From contig CAJGCJ010000002.1 in assembly GCA_904501775.1 (NCBI GenBank), forward strand, positions 1 through 41,382: a DNA stretch of 41,382 nt. The letters are read 5' to 3'. This document shows positions 7,634 to 15,946 of the stretch, one piece after another. Origin of the DNA: an uncultured Bacteroidaceae bacterium (GTDB taxonomy: Bacteria > Bacteroidota > Bacteroidia > Bacteroidales > Bacteroidaceae). Positions within the stretch are counted from its first letter, which is position 1. Every line of letters begins with the position of its first letter. Under the pieces are notes generated by a model, which was not told the origin of the DNA, did not search any database, and saw only the letters and a list, made by a program, of their open reading frames with translations. A program made the position numbers and the translations under genes.

Positions 7634-9559
7634 ATGTATCATATCGAACATTTAAGAAGCAAGGAACTGGCTGAATTGCAGACTATTGCTAATGAATTGG
7701 GTATTAAGGGCGTAAAGTCTCTTGAGAAGGACGCTCTTATATATCGTATTCTCGACGGTCAGGCTCTGTTGCGCAGTCAGAGCGGAACTCCTGCTGTTGT
7801 AAAGGAGGAGAATAGAATGAACCGCAGGAATCATCGTAGAACACGCATACAGGGTGGCGATGCTTCAACTAAGGTATATACTGCTACAGGAGACAAGGCT
7901 GTTAAAATAGAAGAGCCTAAAAAGGAAGAGATGCTTGAGGCAAAGACTCCCGAGGTTGCATCAGTAGATCAGGCGGTTCCCGTTGCAGCCCAGCCCGAGC
8001 CGGCTCCCAAGAAGCGTGGCCGCAAGCCTAAGGCAAAAGAGAATGTCGCAGAGGTTGCCCAAGCCGATGATGCAATAGTAAAAGAAGAATCAAATACAGA
8101 GGCTGCTGCACCTGTCTCAAAGAAGCGTGGCCGCAAGCCTAAAGCAAAGGATGCTGCTGAGTCGCAGGCGCCCGGACAGAACGAAACGGCAGCTGCTGTT
8201 GCCGAAGTTGCGGTCGTGGAGAATGAGACAGCTGTAGAGGCAACCGAGGAGTTTGTTCCCATTGAAGATTTGCCTGCAGACAACAGCGCTGCGTCTGCCG
8301 AACTTGTAGACAAGTTCGAGAAGCGTGCTGCCAATGCTGCAGCCGACAAGAACTCTCGCCGACAGCGTTTCGAACGCAACCGTCAGGAACATGGCGAGCA
8401 GCCCGAGGCTCAGTCTCAACCCCAGCCTGTACAATACGATTTCTCGGATATATTGCGTGTAGAGGGTGTACTTGAGATAATGCCCGATAATTACGGCTTC
8501 TTGCGTTCATCGGATTACAACTATTTGGCTTCGCCCGACGATGTGTATGTGTCACAGAACCAGATAAGACTGTATGGCCTTAAGACAGGCGATGTGGTAG
8601 AGGGCTTTATCCGTCCTGCGAGTGCGGGTGAAAAGTATTTCCCTCTTGTAAAGGTCAACAGAATAAATGGTCTTGCTCCCGAACTTGTGCGCGACCGTGT
8701 CTCTTTCGACAACCTCACACCCCTGTTCCCCGAGGAGAAGTTCACTCTGTGCAGTGGCAGTTACGACAGCATGTCGGCTCGCGTGGTAGATATGTTCTCT
8801 CCTATTGGAAAGGGTCAGCGCGGTCTTATCGTTGCGCAGCCTAAGACAGGTAAGACAATGCTGCTTAAGGATATAGCCAATGCAATTGCAGCCAACCACC
8901 CTGAGGCCTATATGATAATGCTGCTTATTGACGAACGTCCCGAGGAGGTTACGGATATGGCACGCAGTGTGAACGCCGAAGTGATAGCGTCAACATTTGA
9001 CGAGCCTGCCGAACGCCATGTTAAAATCGCCGGTATCGTGCTTGAGCGTGCGAAGAGAATGGTCGAGTGCGGTCACGATGTGGTAATATTTCTTGACTCC
9101 ATTACACGTCTTGCACGTGCATACAATACTGTCTCTCCGGCATCGGGCAAGGTGCTCTCGGGTGGTGTGGATGCCAATGCTCTGCATAAGCCTAAACGCT
9201 TCTTCGGTGCTGCCCGTAATATTGAGAATGGCGGTTCGCTTACCATCATTGCGACTGCTCTTATTGATACCGGCTCTAAGATGGACGAGGTAATCTTCGA
9301 AGAGTTCAAGGGTACCGGAAATATGGAGCTACAGCTCGACAGAACATTGAGTAACAAGCGTATATTCCCTGCTGTGAATATCATAGCATCGAGCACACGC
9401 CGCGACGATCTGTTGCACGATAAGACAACTCTCGACCGCATGTGGATTCTCAGGAAGTATCTTGCCGACATGACCTCTCTTGAGGCTATGGAATTCGTTA
9501 AGGACCGCCTCGAGAAGACAAAGGATAACGAAGAGTTTCTGATGAGTATGAATTCGTAA
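7634..9559 (+). CDS. rho: Transcription termination factor Rho with long disordered insert
   Basis: Rho is the hexameric RNA-dependent ATPase that ends transcription. The ATG at 7634 (MYHIEHLRSKELAELQ) is preferred over the in-frame GTG at 7613 because it begins directly with the Rho N-terminal helical domain. Residues ~60-265 form a low-complexity insert rich in Ala, Glu, Lys and Pro, with two near-identical basic repeats KKRGRKPKAK at about 125-135 and 162-172. The cold-shock-like RNA-binding domain follows (~270-345, with DNYGFLRS), then the ATPase core with P-loop QPKTGKT near 405, Walker B VIFLDSITRL, and the secondary RNA site/R loop GGVDANALHKPKRFFGAARN. About 641 residues compared with 419 in E. 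coli; the difference is the insert. Such inserts are typical of Bacteroidota Rho, and in B. thetaiotaomicron the disordered region is reported to drive phase separation. Confidence 0.97.
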   Translation: MYHIEHLRSKELAELQTIANELGIKGVKSLEKDALIYRILDGQALLRSQSGTPAVVKEENRMNRRNHRRTRIQGGDASTKVYTATGDKAVKIEEPKKEEMLEAKTPEVASVDQAVPVAAQPEPAPKKRGRKPKAKENVAEVAQADDAIVKEESNTEAAAPVSKKRGRKPKAKDAAESQAPGQNETAAAVAEVAVVENETAVEATEEFVPIEDLPADNSAASAELVDKFEKRAANAAADKNSRRQRFERNRQEHGEQPEAQSQPQPVQYDFSDILRVEGVLEIMPDNYGFLRSSDYNYLASPDDVYVSQNQIRLYGLKTGDVVEGFIRPASAGEKYFPLVKVNRINGLAPELVRDRVSFDNLTPLFPEEKFTLCSGSYDSMSARVVDMFSPIGKGQRGLIVAQPKTGKTMLLKDIANAIAANHPEAYMIMLLIDERPEEVTDMARSVNAEVIASTFDEPAERHVKIAGIVLERAKRMVECGHDVVIFLDSITRLARAYNTVSPASGKVLSGGVDANALHKPKRFFGAARNIENGGSLTIIATALIDTGSKMDEVIFEEFKGTGNMELQLDRTLSNKRIFPAVNIIASSTRRDDLLHDKTTLDRMWILRKYLADMTSLEAMEFVKDRLEKTKDNEEFLMSMNS

Positions 9560-9569
9560 ATAATACTTT

Positions 9570-9617
9570 ACACAAGAGAGGGGCTTCCCAATAGGAAGCC
9601 CCTCTCTTGTGTTTTAT
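9570..9617. terminator. Strong bidirectional terminator between rho and the DUF3127 gene
   Basis: A perfect 19-bp inverted repeat (9570-9588 with 9594-9612) with a 5-base loop lies 10 bases after the rho stop and 26 bases from the stop of the convergent DUF3127 gene. It is followed by TTTAT on the plus strand and by TAAAG on the minus strand. It probably serves mainly rho and also blocks antisense transcription. Confidence 0.9.
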
Positions 9618-9638
9618 AAAATCCGTAAATCCCGGTTC

Positions 9639-10016
9639 TTAGAACGGTAGGTCGTCGGCCTCGTTCTGTGCGCTGAAATCGGGAGCGCTTACTTTGGGCG
9701 CATTGACGGGTGTGTTGACGGGAGCTGCGGGTGTAACTGCTGCCTCGCCACGTTCTACTCGCCATGCACGGATGTCGTTATACCATCTGCCGTTGTACTC
9801 ACGGGCGTTTATGTCGAACGAAACAGTCATTATCTCGCCTGCTTGTATGTTGAATTGAGCAATCTTGTCGGCTCCGAAAACGTTGAAACACATTTTTCTG
9901 GGATATTGCTCTTGTGTGGTTTCGAGTACATACTCCTGCATCTTCCACTCGTTGCCTGTCTTTGAGGTACCGCCTCTCTCGGGCAATACTGCAATAATTT
10001 TTCCTGTAATTTCCAT
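9639..10016 (-). CDS. DUF3127 OB-fold protein with SSB-like acidic tail
   Basis: A 125-residue protein starting at the ATG at 10016 (MEITGKIIAVLPERGG); upstream in-frame codons lie in the AT-rich promoter zone. Residues 1-90 fit DUF3127, a small Bacteroidota family predicted to adopt an OB fold like single-stranded DNA-binding proteins. A Pro/Ala-rich linker follows, and the protein ends in EADDLPF, which resembles the acidic DDIPF tail through which bacterial SSB recruits repair and replication partners. That makes single-stranded DNA binding plausible, but it is an inference. It stands divergent from dnaN and converges on rho. A -7-like TATTTTCG lies at 10044-10051 on the minus strand, without a clear -33 box. 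Confidence 0.8.
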   Translation of the reverse strand: MEITGKIIAVLPERGGTSKTGNEWKMQEYVLETTQEQYPRKMCFNVFGADKIAQFNIQAGEIMTVSFDINAREYNGRWYNDIRAWRVERGEAAVTPAAPVNTPVNAPKVSAPDFSAQNEADDLPF

Positions 10017-10115
10017 TAAAGTCTCTTTTTTCTGAATATTTGGCGAAAATAGTTCTTTTATTTGAAAAAAGCGACTCTTTGTGCCCAATTTTAGTGAATA
10101 AAATCCATTTCTTTC

Positions 10116-10146
10116 TTTGTATTGCGCTTGCTTTGCATTATCTTCG
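10116..10146 (+). promoter_or_regulatory. Promoter for dnaN
   Basis: A TTTG (10116-10119) is followed after 19 bases by TATCTTCG (10139-10146), one mismatch from TAnnTTTG. Transcription would start near 10153, about 47 bases before the dnaN ATG. The element lies inside the 183-base divergent region shared with the DUF3127 gene. Confidence 0.6.
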
Positions 10147-10199
10147 CAAAATAATCGCGCGCGCGAAATATTTTAAGATTAACGTTAAATTTAAATATT

Positions 10200-11324
10200 A
10201 TGAACTTTACAGTATCAAGTTCCCTGCTCTCTTCACGTTTGCAAACAATCAGCAGAGTGATAAATTCAAAGATTACAATTCCTGTACTCGACTGCTTCCT
10301 TTTTGAGTTGAAAGGCAATACGCTCACTCTTACAGCGTCGGATCCCGATAATACACTCAACACCTCGTTCGAGGTTATTGAGAGTTCCGAAGATTTCAGT
10401 TTCGCGATATCTTCAAAGATTCTGATAGATGCTCTTAAGGAGGTTTCGGAGCAGCCCTTGCGCTTCGAGGTGAACAAGGATACTTTGGAGTTGACAATCT
10501 ATTACCTCAATGGTAAGTACAGCATGGTGGGCCAGAATGCAGATGAGTATCCCTCGGCTCCTGTGCTTGGCGACGGTGCAGTCAAGATTTCAATGCCCAA
10601 CCGCGTTTTGTCGAGTGGAATCTCATGCTCGCTGTTTGCAGCAGCAGATGATGAGGTGCGTCCCGTAATGTGCGGTATATATTTCGACTTCACTCCCGAG
10701 AATGTGACTTTCGTGGCATCTGACGGTCACAAGTTGGCACGTTGCCGCGACTATTCTGTAACAGATGCCGAAAAGTCGGCGTTCATTCTGCCTAAGAAAC
10801 CTGCTACATTGCTTAAGAATCTTCTTGGAAAAGATGAGCAGGAGAACGTCGAGGTTGAGTTCGACGGCCGTTTCGCTACATTCACAATGGGCGAGTATGA
10901 GCTTGTATGCCGTCTGCTTGATGGTCGTTACCCCAACTACAATGCCGTAATTCCTCAGAACAATCCTCATAAGCTCACCGTTGACCGTGCTGCGCTTATA
11001 AGCACACTTCGCCGTGTCGCTATCTTTTCGTCACATGTAAGCCTTATAAAACTGCATATCGAGGCCGGCAAGATTGTCATCTCGGCACAGGATACCGACT
11101 TCTCAACATCGGCCGAGGAGAGCATTACATGTAGCTACGAGGGCCTTCCCATGAATATCGGTTTCAGAGCATCATTGCTTATCGATATGCTTAACAACAT
11201 CCCCGGTCAAGAGGTAGTAATAGAACTTGCCGATCCTTCACGCGCCGGTGTTATTGTGCCTGCCGAGCAGGTTGAGAATCAGGAGTTGCTTATGTTGCTT
11301 CTCCCTGTAATGATTACAGACTGA
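10200..11324 (+). CDS. dnaN: DNA polymerase III beta subunit (sliding clamp)
   Basis: DnaN forms the ring-shaped dimer that tethers DNA polymerase III to DNA and docks many repair proteins. The 374-residue length and sequence match the family across its three clamp domains: the N-terminal MNFTVSSSLLSSRLQTISRV start with SKITIPVLDCF and TASDPDNTL, the middle domain with VASDGHKLAR, and the C-terminal domain with RVAIFSSHVS and ending in LLPVMITD. The C-terminal motif corresponds to the usual LMPMR(L) end, with ITD in place of the common R-L ending. dnaA is not in this window, so the gene is not in the classical dnaA-dnaN arrangement. A hairpin lies 14 bases after the stop, before the next gene in the same direction. 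Confidence 0.97.
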   Translation: MNFTVSSSLLSSRLQTISRVINSKITIPVLDCFLFELKGNTLTLTASDPDNTLNTSFEVIESSEDFSFAISSKILIDALKEVSEQPLRFEVNKDTLELTIYYLNGKYSMVGQNADEYPSAPVLGDGAVKISMPNRVLSSGISCSLFAAADDEVRPVMCGIYFDFTPENVTFVASDGHKLARCRDYSVTDAEKSAFILPKKPATLLKNLLGKDEQENVEVEFDGRFATFTMGEYELVCRLLDGRYPNYNAVIPQNNPHKLTVDRAALISTLRRVAIFSSHVSLIKLHIEAGKIVISAQDTDFSTSAEESITCSYEGLPMNIGFRASLLIDMLNNIPGQEVVIELADPSRAGVIVPAEQVENQELLMLLLPVMITD

Positions 11325-11337
11325 AAATAATATATGG

Positions 11338-11372
11338 CAAGGGGCACCACGCTTTTGCGGTGGTGTCCCTTG
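11338..11372 (+). terminator. Hairpin between dnaN and the exonuclease gene
   Basis: A 13-bp stem with one G-T pair (11338-11350 with 11360-11372) and a 9-base loop begins 14 bases after the dnaN stop. No long T run follows, so termination may be partial and the downstream genes may be reached by read-through. I find no clear promoter in the remaining 18 bases before the next ATG. Confidence 0.65.
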
Positions 11373-11390
11373 TGATTGCTTCTTGATGGT

Positions 11391-12161
11391 ATGAAACTGA
11401 ATCTTAAAAATCCGATTATATTTTTCGACCTTGAGACAACGGGTGTAGATGTTTCAAAAGACAGAATAGTTGAGATATGCTACATAAAGGTTATGCCCAA
11501 CGGCAACGAATCGTCGCACACGATGCGCATAAATCCGGGTATGCACATTCCCGAGCAGGCATCGGCAGTACATGGCATATATGACGAAGATGTAAAAGAC
11601 TGCCCCCTCTTCAAGGATGTGGCCAAAGATATTGCAAACGACTTTAAGGGTTGCGACATCGCAGGCTTCAACTCGAACCGTTTCGACCTGCCTATGCTTG
11701 CCGAAGAGTTCCTGCGTGCACAGGTGGATATCGACCTGAGCCGTATGCGTGCAATAGATGTTCAGGTTATTTATCATAAGCTCGAGCAGCGTACCTTGTC
11801 GGCTGCATACAAGTTCTACTGCAATGCCGAGCTTGTAAATGCGCATAGCGCCCTTGCCGATACTCGCGCCACATACGAGATTCTGCAGGCGCAGCTCGAC
11901 CACTATCCCGATGTGTTGAAAAATGACATGGAGTTCCTCTCGCAATACTCTTCGTTTACCAACAACGTGGACTTTGCAGGACGAATGGTATATGACGAGC
12001 AGGGTAACGAGGTATTCAACTTCGGTAAATACAAAGGAGAGCGTGTAGATGCAGTGCTTCAGCGCGATTCGGGCTATTATGCATGGATGATGAATGGCGA
12101 TTTCGCCCTTAACACAAAGCAGGTGCTCACACGAATAAAACTGCGTGGTTTCAAAAAGTAG
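11391..12161 (+). CDS. DEDDh 3'-5' exonuclease with exonuclease X-like C-terminal domain
   Basis: A 256-residue protein of the DnaQ/RNase T exonuclease superfamily. The ATG at 11391 is chosen over an in-frame TTG at 11376 because MKLNLKNPIIFFDLETTG puts the first motif at the usual distance. All metal and catalytic residues are visible: D13 and E15 in FDLETTG (ExoI), D99 in NSNRFDLPML (ExoII), and H152 with D157 in AHSALADTRA (ExoIII). After residue ~195 a short domain with FNFGKYKGERVD and YYAWMMNGDF matches the C-terminal module seen in exonuclease X-like proteins. The position just after dnaN makes a role in replication proofreading or repair plausible. It is not a full PolIII epsilon, because a PolC-binding tail is not recognisable. 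Confidence 0.9.
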   Translation: MKLNLKNPIIFFDLETTGVDVSKDRIVEICYIKVMPNGNESSHTMRINPGMHIPEQASAVHGIYDEDVKDCPLFKDVAKDIANDFKGCDIAGFNSNRFDLPMLAEEFLRAQVDIDLSRMRAIDVQVIYHKLEQRTLSAAYKFYCNAELVNAHSALADTRATYEILQAQLDHYPDVLKNDMEFLSQYSSFTNNVDFAGRMVYDEQGNEVFNFGKYKGERVDAVLQRDSGYYAWMMNGDFALNTKQVLTRIKLRGFKK

Positions 12162-12179
12162 TATTTTGATCTGATCAAT

Positions 12180-14267
12180 ATGCAAATGCAAGGAAAGAAG
12201 ATTGTATTGGGAGTAACAGGCAGCATTGCGGCATATAAGGCGGCTTTGCTGGTTCGCCTTTTGGTGAAAGAGGGTGCTACGGTGCAGGTGGTGATGACCG
12301 AGTGTGCCAAAGAGTTTATAACCCCTCTTACACTCTCCACACTCTCGGGGCGTCCTGTCTTGAGCGAGTTCTTCAGCTCGTCGAGTGGTGCATGGAACAG
12401 CCATGTCGATTTGGGACTCTGGGCCGATGCCATGATTATAGCCCCTGCAACAGCCTCTACGATAGGCAAGATGGCATCGGGCGTTGCCGACAATCTGCTG
12501 GTGACAACATATCTTTCAATGAAGGCACCGGTGGTTGTTGCCCCTGCAATGGACCTCGATATGTATGCGCATCCTTCGACACAACGCAATCTCGATGTGC
12601 TGCGTTCCTATGGCAATCATATCATAGAGCCTGCATCGGGCGAGCTTGCCAGCCATCTGAGCGGTAAGGGACGAATGGAAGAACCCTGTAATATTGTCTC
12701 CATGCTCAAAGATTTTTTTTTCGGCAATAGCGCCCTGAAAGGGAAAAAGATATTGATTACGGCAGGTCCCACTTATGAGAAGATTGACCCTGTCCGTTTC
12801 ATCGGCAACTACTCGTCGGGCAAGATGGGATTTGCCATAGCCGATGAGTGTGCCAAGCAAGGTGCCGATGTGACACTTGTAGCAGGCCCTGTTTCATTGG
12901 CAACTCCGCACCCTTCGATAAAGCGTATAGATGTGGAGTCGGCTCTGCAGATGCACGATGCTGCAGTTGAGGCTTTTGAGTCGTGTGATGCTGCAGTGCT
13001 GAGTGCTGCGGTGGCCGATTATCGCCCGGCTGTGCAGTGTGACAGAAAAATCAAGCGTACAAGTGAGAATATGAATATCGAGCTCGAGGCCAATCCCGAC
13101 ATAGCTGCCCGGTTGGGAAGTATGAAGCGTGACGGCCAGCTGCTGGTGGGGTTTGCCCTTGAGACAAACGATGCCGAACAGAATGCACGTCTTAAACTTG
13201 AGAAAAAGAATCTCGACTTTATAGTGCTTAATTCGCTTGCAGACAAAGGCGCCGGCTTTGCTGTCGATACAAACAAGGTGACGATAATAGATAAAGAGGG
13301 TGCCAGCAGCTACCCGCTGAAAAGCAAAAAGGATGTGGCGCGTGATGTCGTGGCGCATCTCTCAAAAATGCTTTTGATGCTGTTGCTTATTCTCCTTCCT
13401 TGCAGTGTGCAGGCGCAGGAACTGAATGCGACAGTAGCACTCAACACTACAAAGATACAGGGCACAAACACCGAGGCTTTTACGGTGCTTAAGGATGCGC
13501 TTACCGAGTTTATCAATAATCACAAATGGACAGAATATGATTATGAAGAGTATGAGCGTATAGCCTGCAACTTCACTTTTATAGTCGACAGCTACTCGGA
13601 TGACGGCTCTTTTACCTGTACGCTCATGGTGCAGGCTACTCGTCCTGTATTCGGTACAACATATTCCTCGATGCTGTTCAAATACGAGGATAGAGGCATA
13701 AAGTTCAGCTATCAGCCCTATGACCGTCTCGAGTTCAACGAAGATAATCTCGAGAATAATCTGACAGCTGTAATAGCCTTCTATTCTTACATGATAATAG
13801 GCATGGATATGGATTCAATGGGCGAGCTTGGCGGCGCAGATTTCCTTAACAAGGCGCAGAATATTGCAAATAATGCGCAGAATCTTGGTGACAGTGGTTG
13901 GCGTGCAGGAAGCAGCGACAATAACCGTTATGCTGTAATTGACGATTATATGAACGGAGCTATGGAACCGTTGCGACGTCTTATGTACAGATATCACAGG
14001 CTCGGACTCGATACGATGTTCAAGAATGCAGATGGCGGCAGAAAGGTGATAACAGAGTGTATCGGTATGTTGAAAGAGGCATACGAAAACAGACCGCTTG
14101 CATATATTACAAAGCTCTTTACCGAATATAAACAAGAAGAGCTGGTAAACATATATTCGAACGAGGGTGGTGAAGATGAGAAGAAAGCGGTAACAGAGAT
14201 TCTTACAGAGATAAATCCGTCGTTGTCCGATTCGTGGAATAAGATTCAAAACAGTTCATTCCGATAA
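12180..14267 (+). CDS. coaBC: CoaBC fused in frame to a DUF4835/PorD-type exported domain
   Basis: Residues 1-396 are a bifunctional CoaBC of coenzyme A synthesis. The flavin-dependent decarboxylase half (1-~185) has GVTGSIAAYK, His75 in SHVDLGLWADA and PATASTIGKMASG. By eye it has Asp125 where E. coli Dfp has Asn, and Ser158 where E. coli has Cys. The ligase half (~188-395) has ITAGPTYEKIDPVRFIGNYSSGKMG split over 192-216, AAVADYRP and KIKRTSEN. Without any stop, residue 397 begins a signal peptide (MLLMLLLILLPCSVQAQE), followed by ~280 residues of DUF4835, the PorD family tied to type IX secretion and gliding. CoaBC is cytosolic and DUF4835 exported, so a true fusion would need a membrane-spanning layout. 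Internal initiation at 13368 or 13377, or a one-base error in the A5 run at 13364-13368, are alternatives. recN follows after one base. Confidence 0.85.
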   Translation: MQMQGKKIVLGVTGSIAAYKAALLVRLLVKEGATVQVVMTECAKEFITPLTLSTLSGRPVLSEFFSSSSGAWNSHVDLGLWADAMIIAPATASTIGKMASGVADNLLVTTYLSMKAPVVVAPAMDLDMYAHPSTQRNLDVLRSYGNHIIEPASGELASHLSGKGRMEEPCNIVSMLKDFFFGNSALKGKKILITAGPTYEKIDPVRFIGNYSSGKMGFAIADECAKQGADVTLVAGPVSLATPHPSIKRIDVESALQMHDAAVEAFESCDAAVLSAAVADYRPAVQCDRKIKRTSENMNIELEANPDIAARLGSMKRDGQLLVGFALETNDAEQNARLKLEKKNLDFIVLNSLADKGAGFAVDTNKVTIIDKEGASSYPLKSKKDVARDVVAHLSKMLLMLLLILLPCSVQAQELNATVALNTTKIQGTNTEAFTVLKDALTEFINNHKWTEYDYEEYERIACNFTFIVDSYSDDGSFTCTLMVQATRPVFGTTYSSMLFKYEDRGIKFSYQPYDRLEFNEDNLENNLTAVIAFYSYMIIGMDMDSMGELGGADFLNKAQNIANNAQNLGDSGWRAGSSDNNRYAVIDDYMNGAMEPLRRLMYRYHRLGLDTMFKNADGGRKVITECIGMLKEAYENRPLAYITKLFTEYKQEELVNIYSNEGGEDEKKAVTEILTEINPSLSDSWNKIQNSSFR
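13368..14267 (+). other. DUF4835/PorD-like domain with its own signal peptide, possible internal start
   Basis: This part of the fused frame would be a normal ~300-residue exported DUF4835 protein if translated alone. Two candidate ATGs stand at 13368 and 13377, preceded by the A-rich CTCAAAA typical of starts in this lineage. The signal peptide ends in VQAQ, a good cleavage site. Family features are ELNATVALNTTKIQGTN, CTLMVQATRPVFGTTYSS, a central YSYMIIGMDMDSM and the C-terminal NPSLSDSWNKI. Dropping one A from the A5 run would end coaBC as HLSKCF-stop with TGA at 13375-13377 overlapping the second ATG (TGATG), a classic coupled gene pair. Confidence 0.7.
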
Positions 14268-14268
14268 T

Positions 14269-15945
14269 ATGCTGAAAAAACTTCAAATATATAATTATGC
14301 TCTGATTGAGAAACTTGAGATTGATTTCTCATCGGGTTTTTCGGTTATAACCGGTGAGACAGGAACCGGAAAATCTGTCCTGCTGGGTGCCATTTCAATG
14401 ATGCTCGGACAGCGTTCCGATGCAAAGATGGTGCGCGAAGGTGCCGATAAGTGCATAATAGAGGGTTGCTTCAATCTCGAGGGGCACAATCTGAAATCCT
14501 TCTTTGATGAGAATGAACTCGAATATGACGAGTGCGAATGTATTGTGCGTCGCGAGGTGTCGGTGTCGGGTCGCAGCAGGGCTTTTGTAAACGATACACC
14601 GGTTGCTGTTGCACAACTCAAGGAGTTGGGTAACAGACTTATCGATATCCACTCCCAGCACCAGAATCTGTTGTTGGGAAATAAGGATTTCCAGTTGAAT
14701 GTGCTCGATACGCTTTCGCATAAAAGCACAGTGCTTGAGAGTTATTCAGAGCTATATAACGATTATAAAGAGCAGAAAAGAGAACTTGAACGCCTCAAGA
14801 GAGAGCAGGAAGAGGGACGACGCAATGAGGACTATCTGCGCTTTCAGCTTGGGGAGATTGAGCGTCTCGAATTGCACGATGGAGAGCAAGAGGAGCTTGA
14901 GGAGGAGCAGGCTCAGCTGCTCCATGCCGAGGATATTCAGACTGCACTATATTCTGCTGTCAATCTGCTTGATGGTGGCGAGCAGCAAAGCATCTTGAAT
15001 GCTTTGCGCGAGGCTGCAAACACTCTCTCCAGAATATCGCATCATTATAAGGCTGCCGAAGAGATTGCCGAGCGTCTCGAAGCAAACTACATCGAGCTCA
15101 AGGATTGCTGTTCCGAGATGTTCAGACGTGTTGAAAGGATTACCTATTCACCCGAACGTCTTGATGCGGTTACACAGCGTCTGTCGGCTATATATGACTT
15201 GCAAAAGAAACATGCCGCAGGCAGCGTGGCCGAACTGTTGGCTCTTGCCGAGAAATGGCGTGCTTCGGTCAACCTCATCGATAACGGGGAGTTTGAGATT
15301 ATGCAGCTCGAGAAGAGCACAGCGCAGACATACAAGAAACTTGCAGCAGTAGCTGCCGAACTGACATCTGCCCGTAAGGATTCGGCAGCCTCTCTGAAAA
15401 AGGAGATTACCGCCATTCTTGTGACATTGGGTATGCCATTGCTACGTTTCGAAGTGGAGTTTACAGTAACACCCGAGCCTACAGCTACGGGTTGCGATGC
15501 AGTTGATTTTCTCTTCTCAGCAAACAGCATAAGTCCTCTGCAGCCTTTGGCCGAGGTGGCTTCGGGTGGTGAGATGGCGCGTGTGATGCTTGCCCTTAAA
15601 TCTCTGATAGCCGATAACAGGCAACAGCCTACGCTCATTTTCGACGAGATAGATACGGGAATCTCTGGAATTCTTGCCGAGCGCATGGGGCGTCTGATGC
15701 AACGTATGGGCTGTTCCGACCGTCAGGTAATAAGCATCACTCATCTGCCGCAGGTTGCAGCATTGGGCGAGTCGCACTACAAAGTGTATAAAGAGGAGAC
15801 TGAAAAGGGTACATGTACGAATATAGTGGCGCTGAATGACGATGAACGGGTGCGTGAGATTGCACAGATGATGAGTGGAGAAGAGTTGACAGAGGCCGCT
15901 TTCAACAATGCAAAATTACTTTTGAATAATAGAAAAACAGTATAA
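14269..15945 (+). CDS. recN: DNA repair protein RecN
   Basis: RecN is an SMC-like ATPase that acts early in double-strand break repair. The 558-residue protein has the expected layout: N-terminal half of an ABC-type ATPase with P-loop GETGTGKS (29-36) and a QHQNLLLGN stretch, a central coiled coil of about 150-370 rich in Glu, Arg and Lys, and the C-terminal ATPase half with signature ASGGEMARVMLALK near 430 and Walker B LIFDEIDTGISG near 455, followed by SITHLPQVAALG. It starts one base after the stop of the coaBC-DUF4835 frame and ends one base before rlmB, so it is tightly embedded in the same operon. No unusual residues were noticed. Confidence 0.96.
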   Translation: MLKKLQIYNYALIEKLEIDFSSGFSVITGETGTGKSVLLGAISMMLGQRSDAKMVREGADKCIIEGCFNLEGHNLKSFFDENELEYDECECIVRREVSVSGRSRAFVNDTPVAVAQLKELGNRLIDIHSQHQNLLLGNKDFQLNVLDTLSHKSTVLESYSELYNDYKEQKRELERLKREQEEGRRNEDYLRFQLGEIERLELHDGEQEELEEEQAQLLHAEDIQTALYSAVNLLDGGEQQSILNALREAANTLSRISHHYKAAEEIAERLEANYIELKDCCSEMFRRVERITYSPERLDAVTQRLSAIYDLQKKHAAGSVAELLALAEKWRASVNLIDNGEFEIMQLEKSTAQTYKKLAAVAAELTSARKDSAASLKKEITAILVTLGMPLLRFEVEFTVTPEPTATGCDAVDFLFSANSISPLQPLAEVASGGEMARVMLALKSLIADNRQQPTLIFDEIDTGISGILAERMGRLMQRMGCSDRQVISITHLPQVAALGESHYKVYKEETEKGTCTNIVALNDDERVREIAQMMSGEELTEAAFNNAKLLLNNRKTV

Positions 15946-15946
15946 A

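Noticed and set aside
11454..12404. 316-codon minus-strand open frame opposite the exonuclease and the coaBC start
   Set aside because: Spans two genuine plus-strand genes and shows only low-complexity His/Cys/Tyr-rich sequence.
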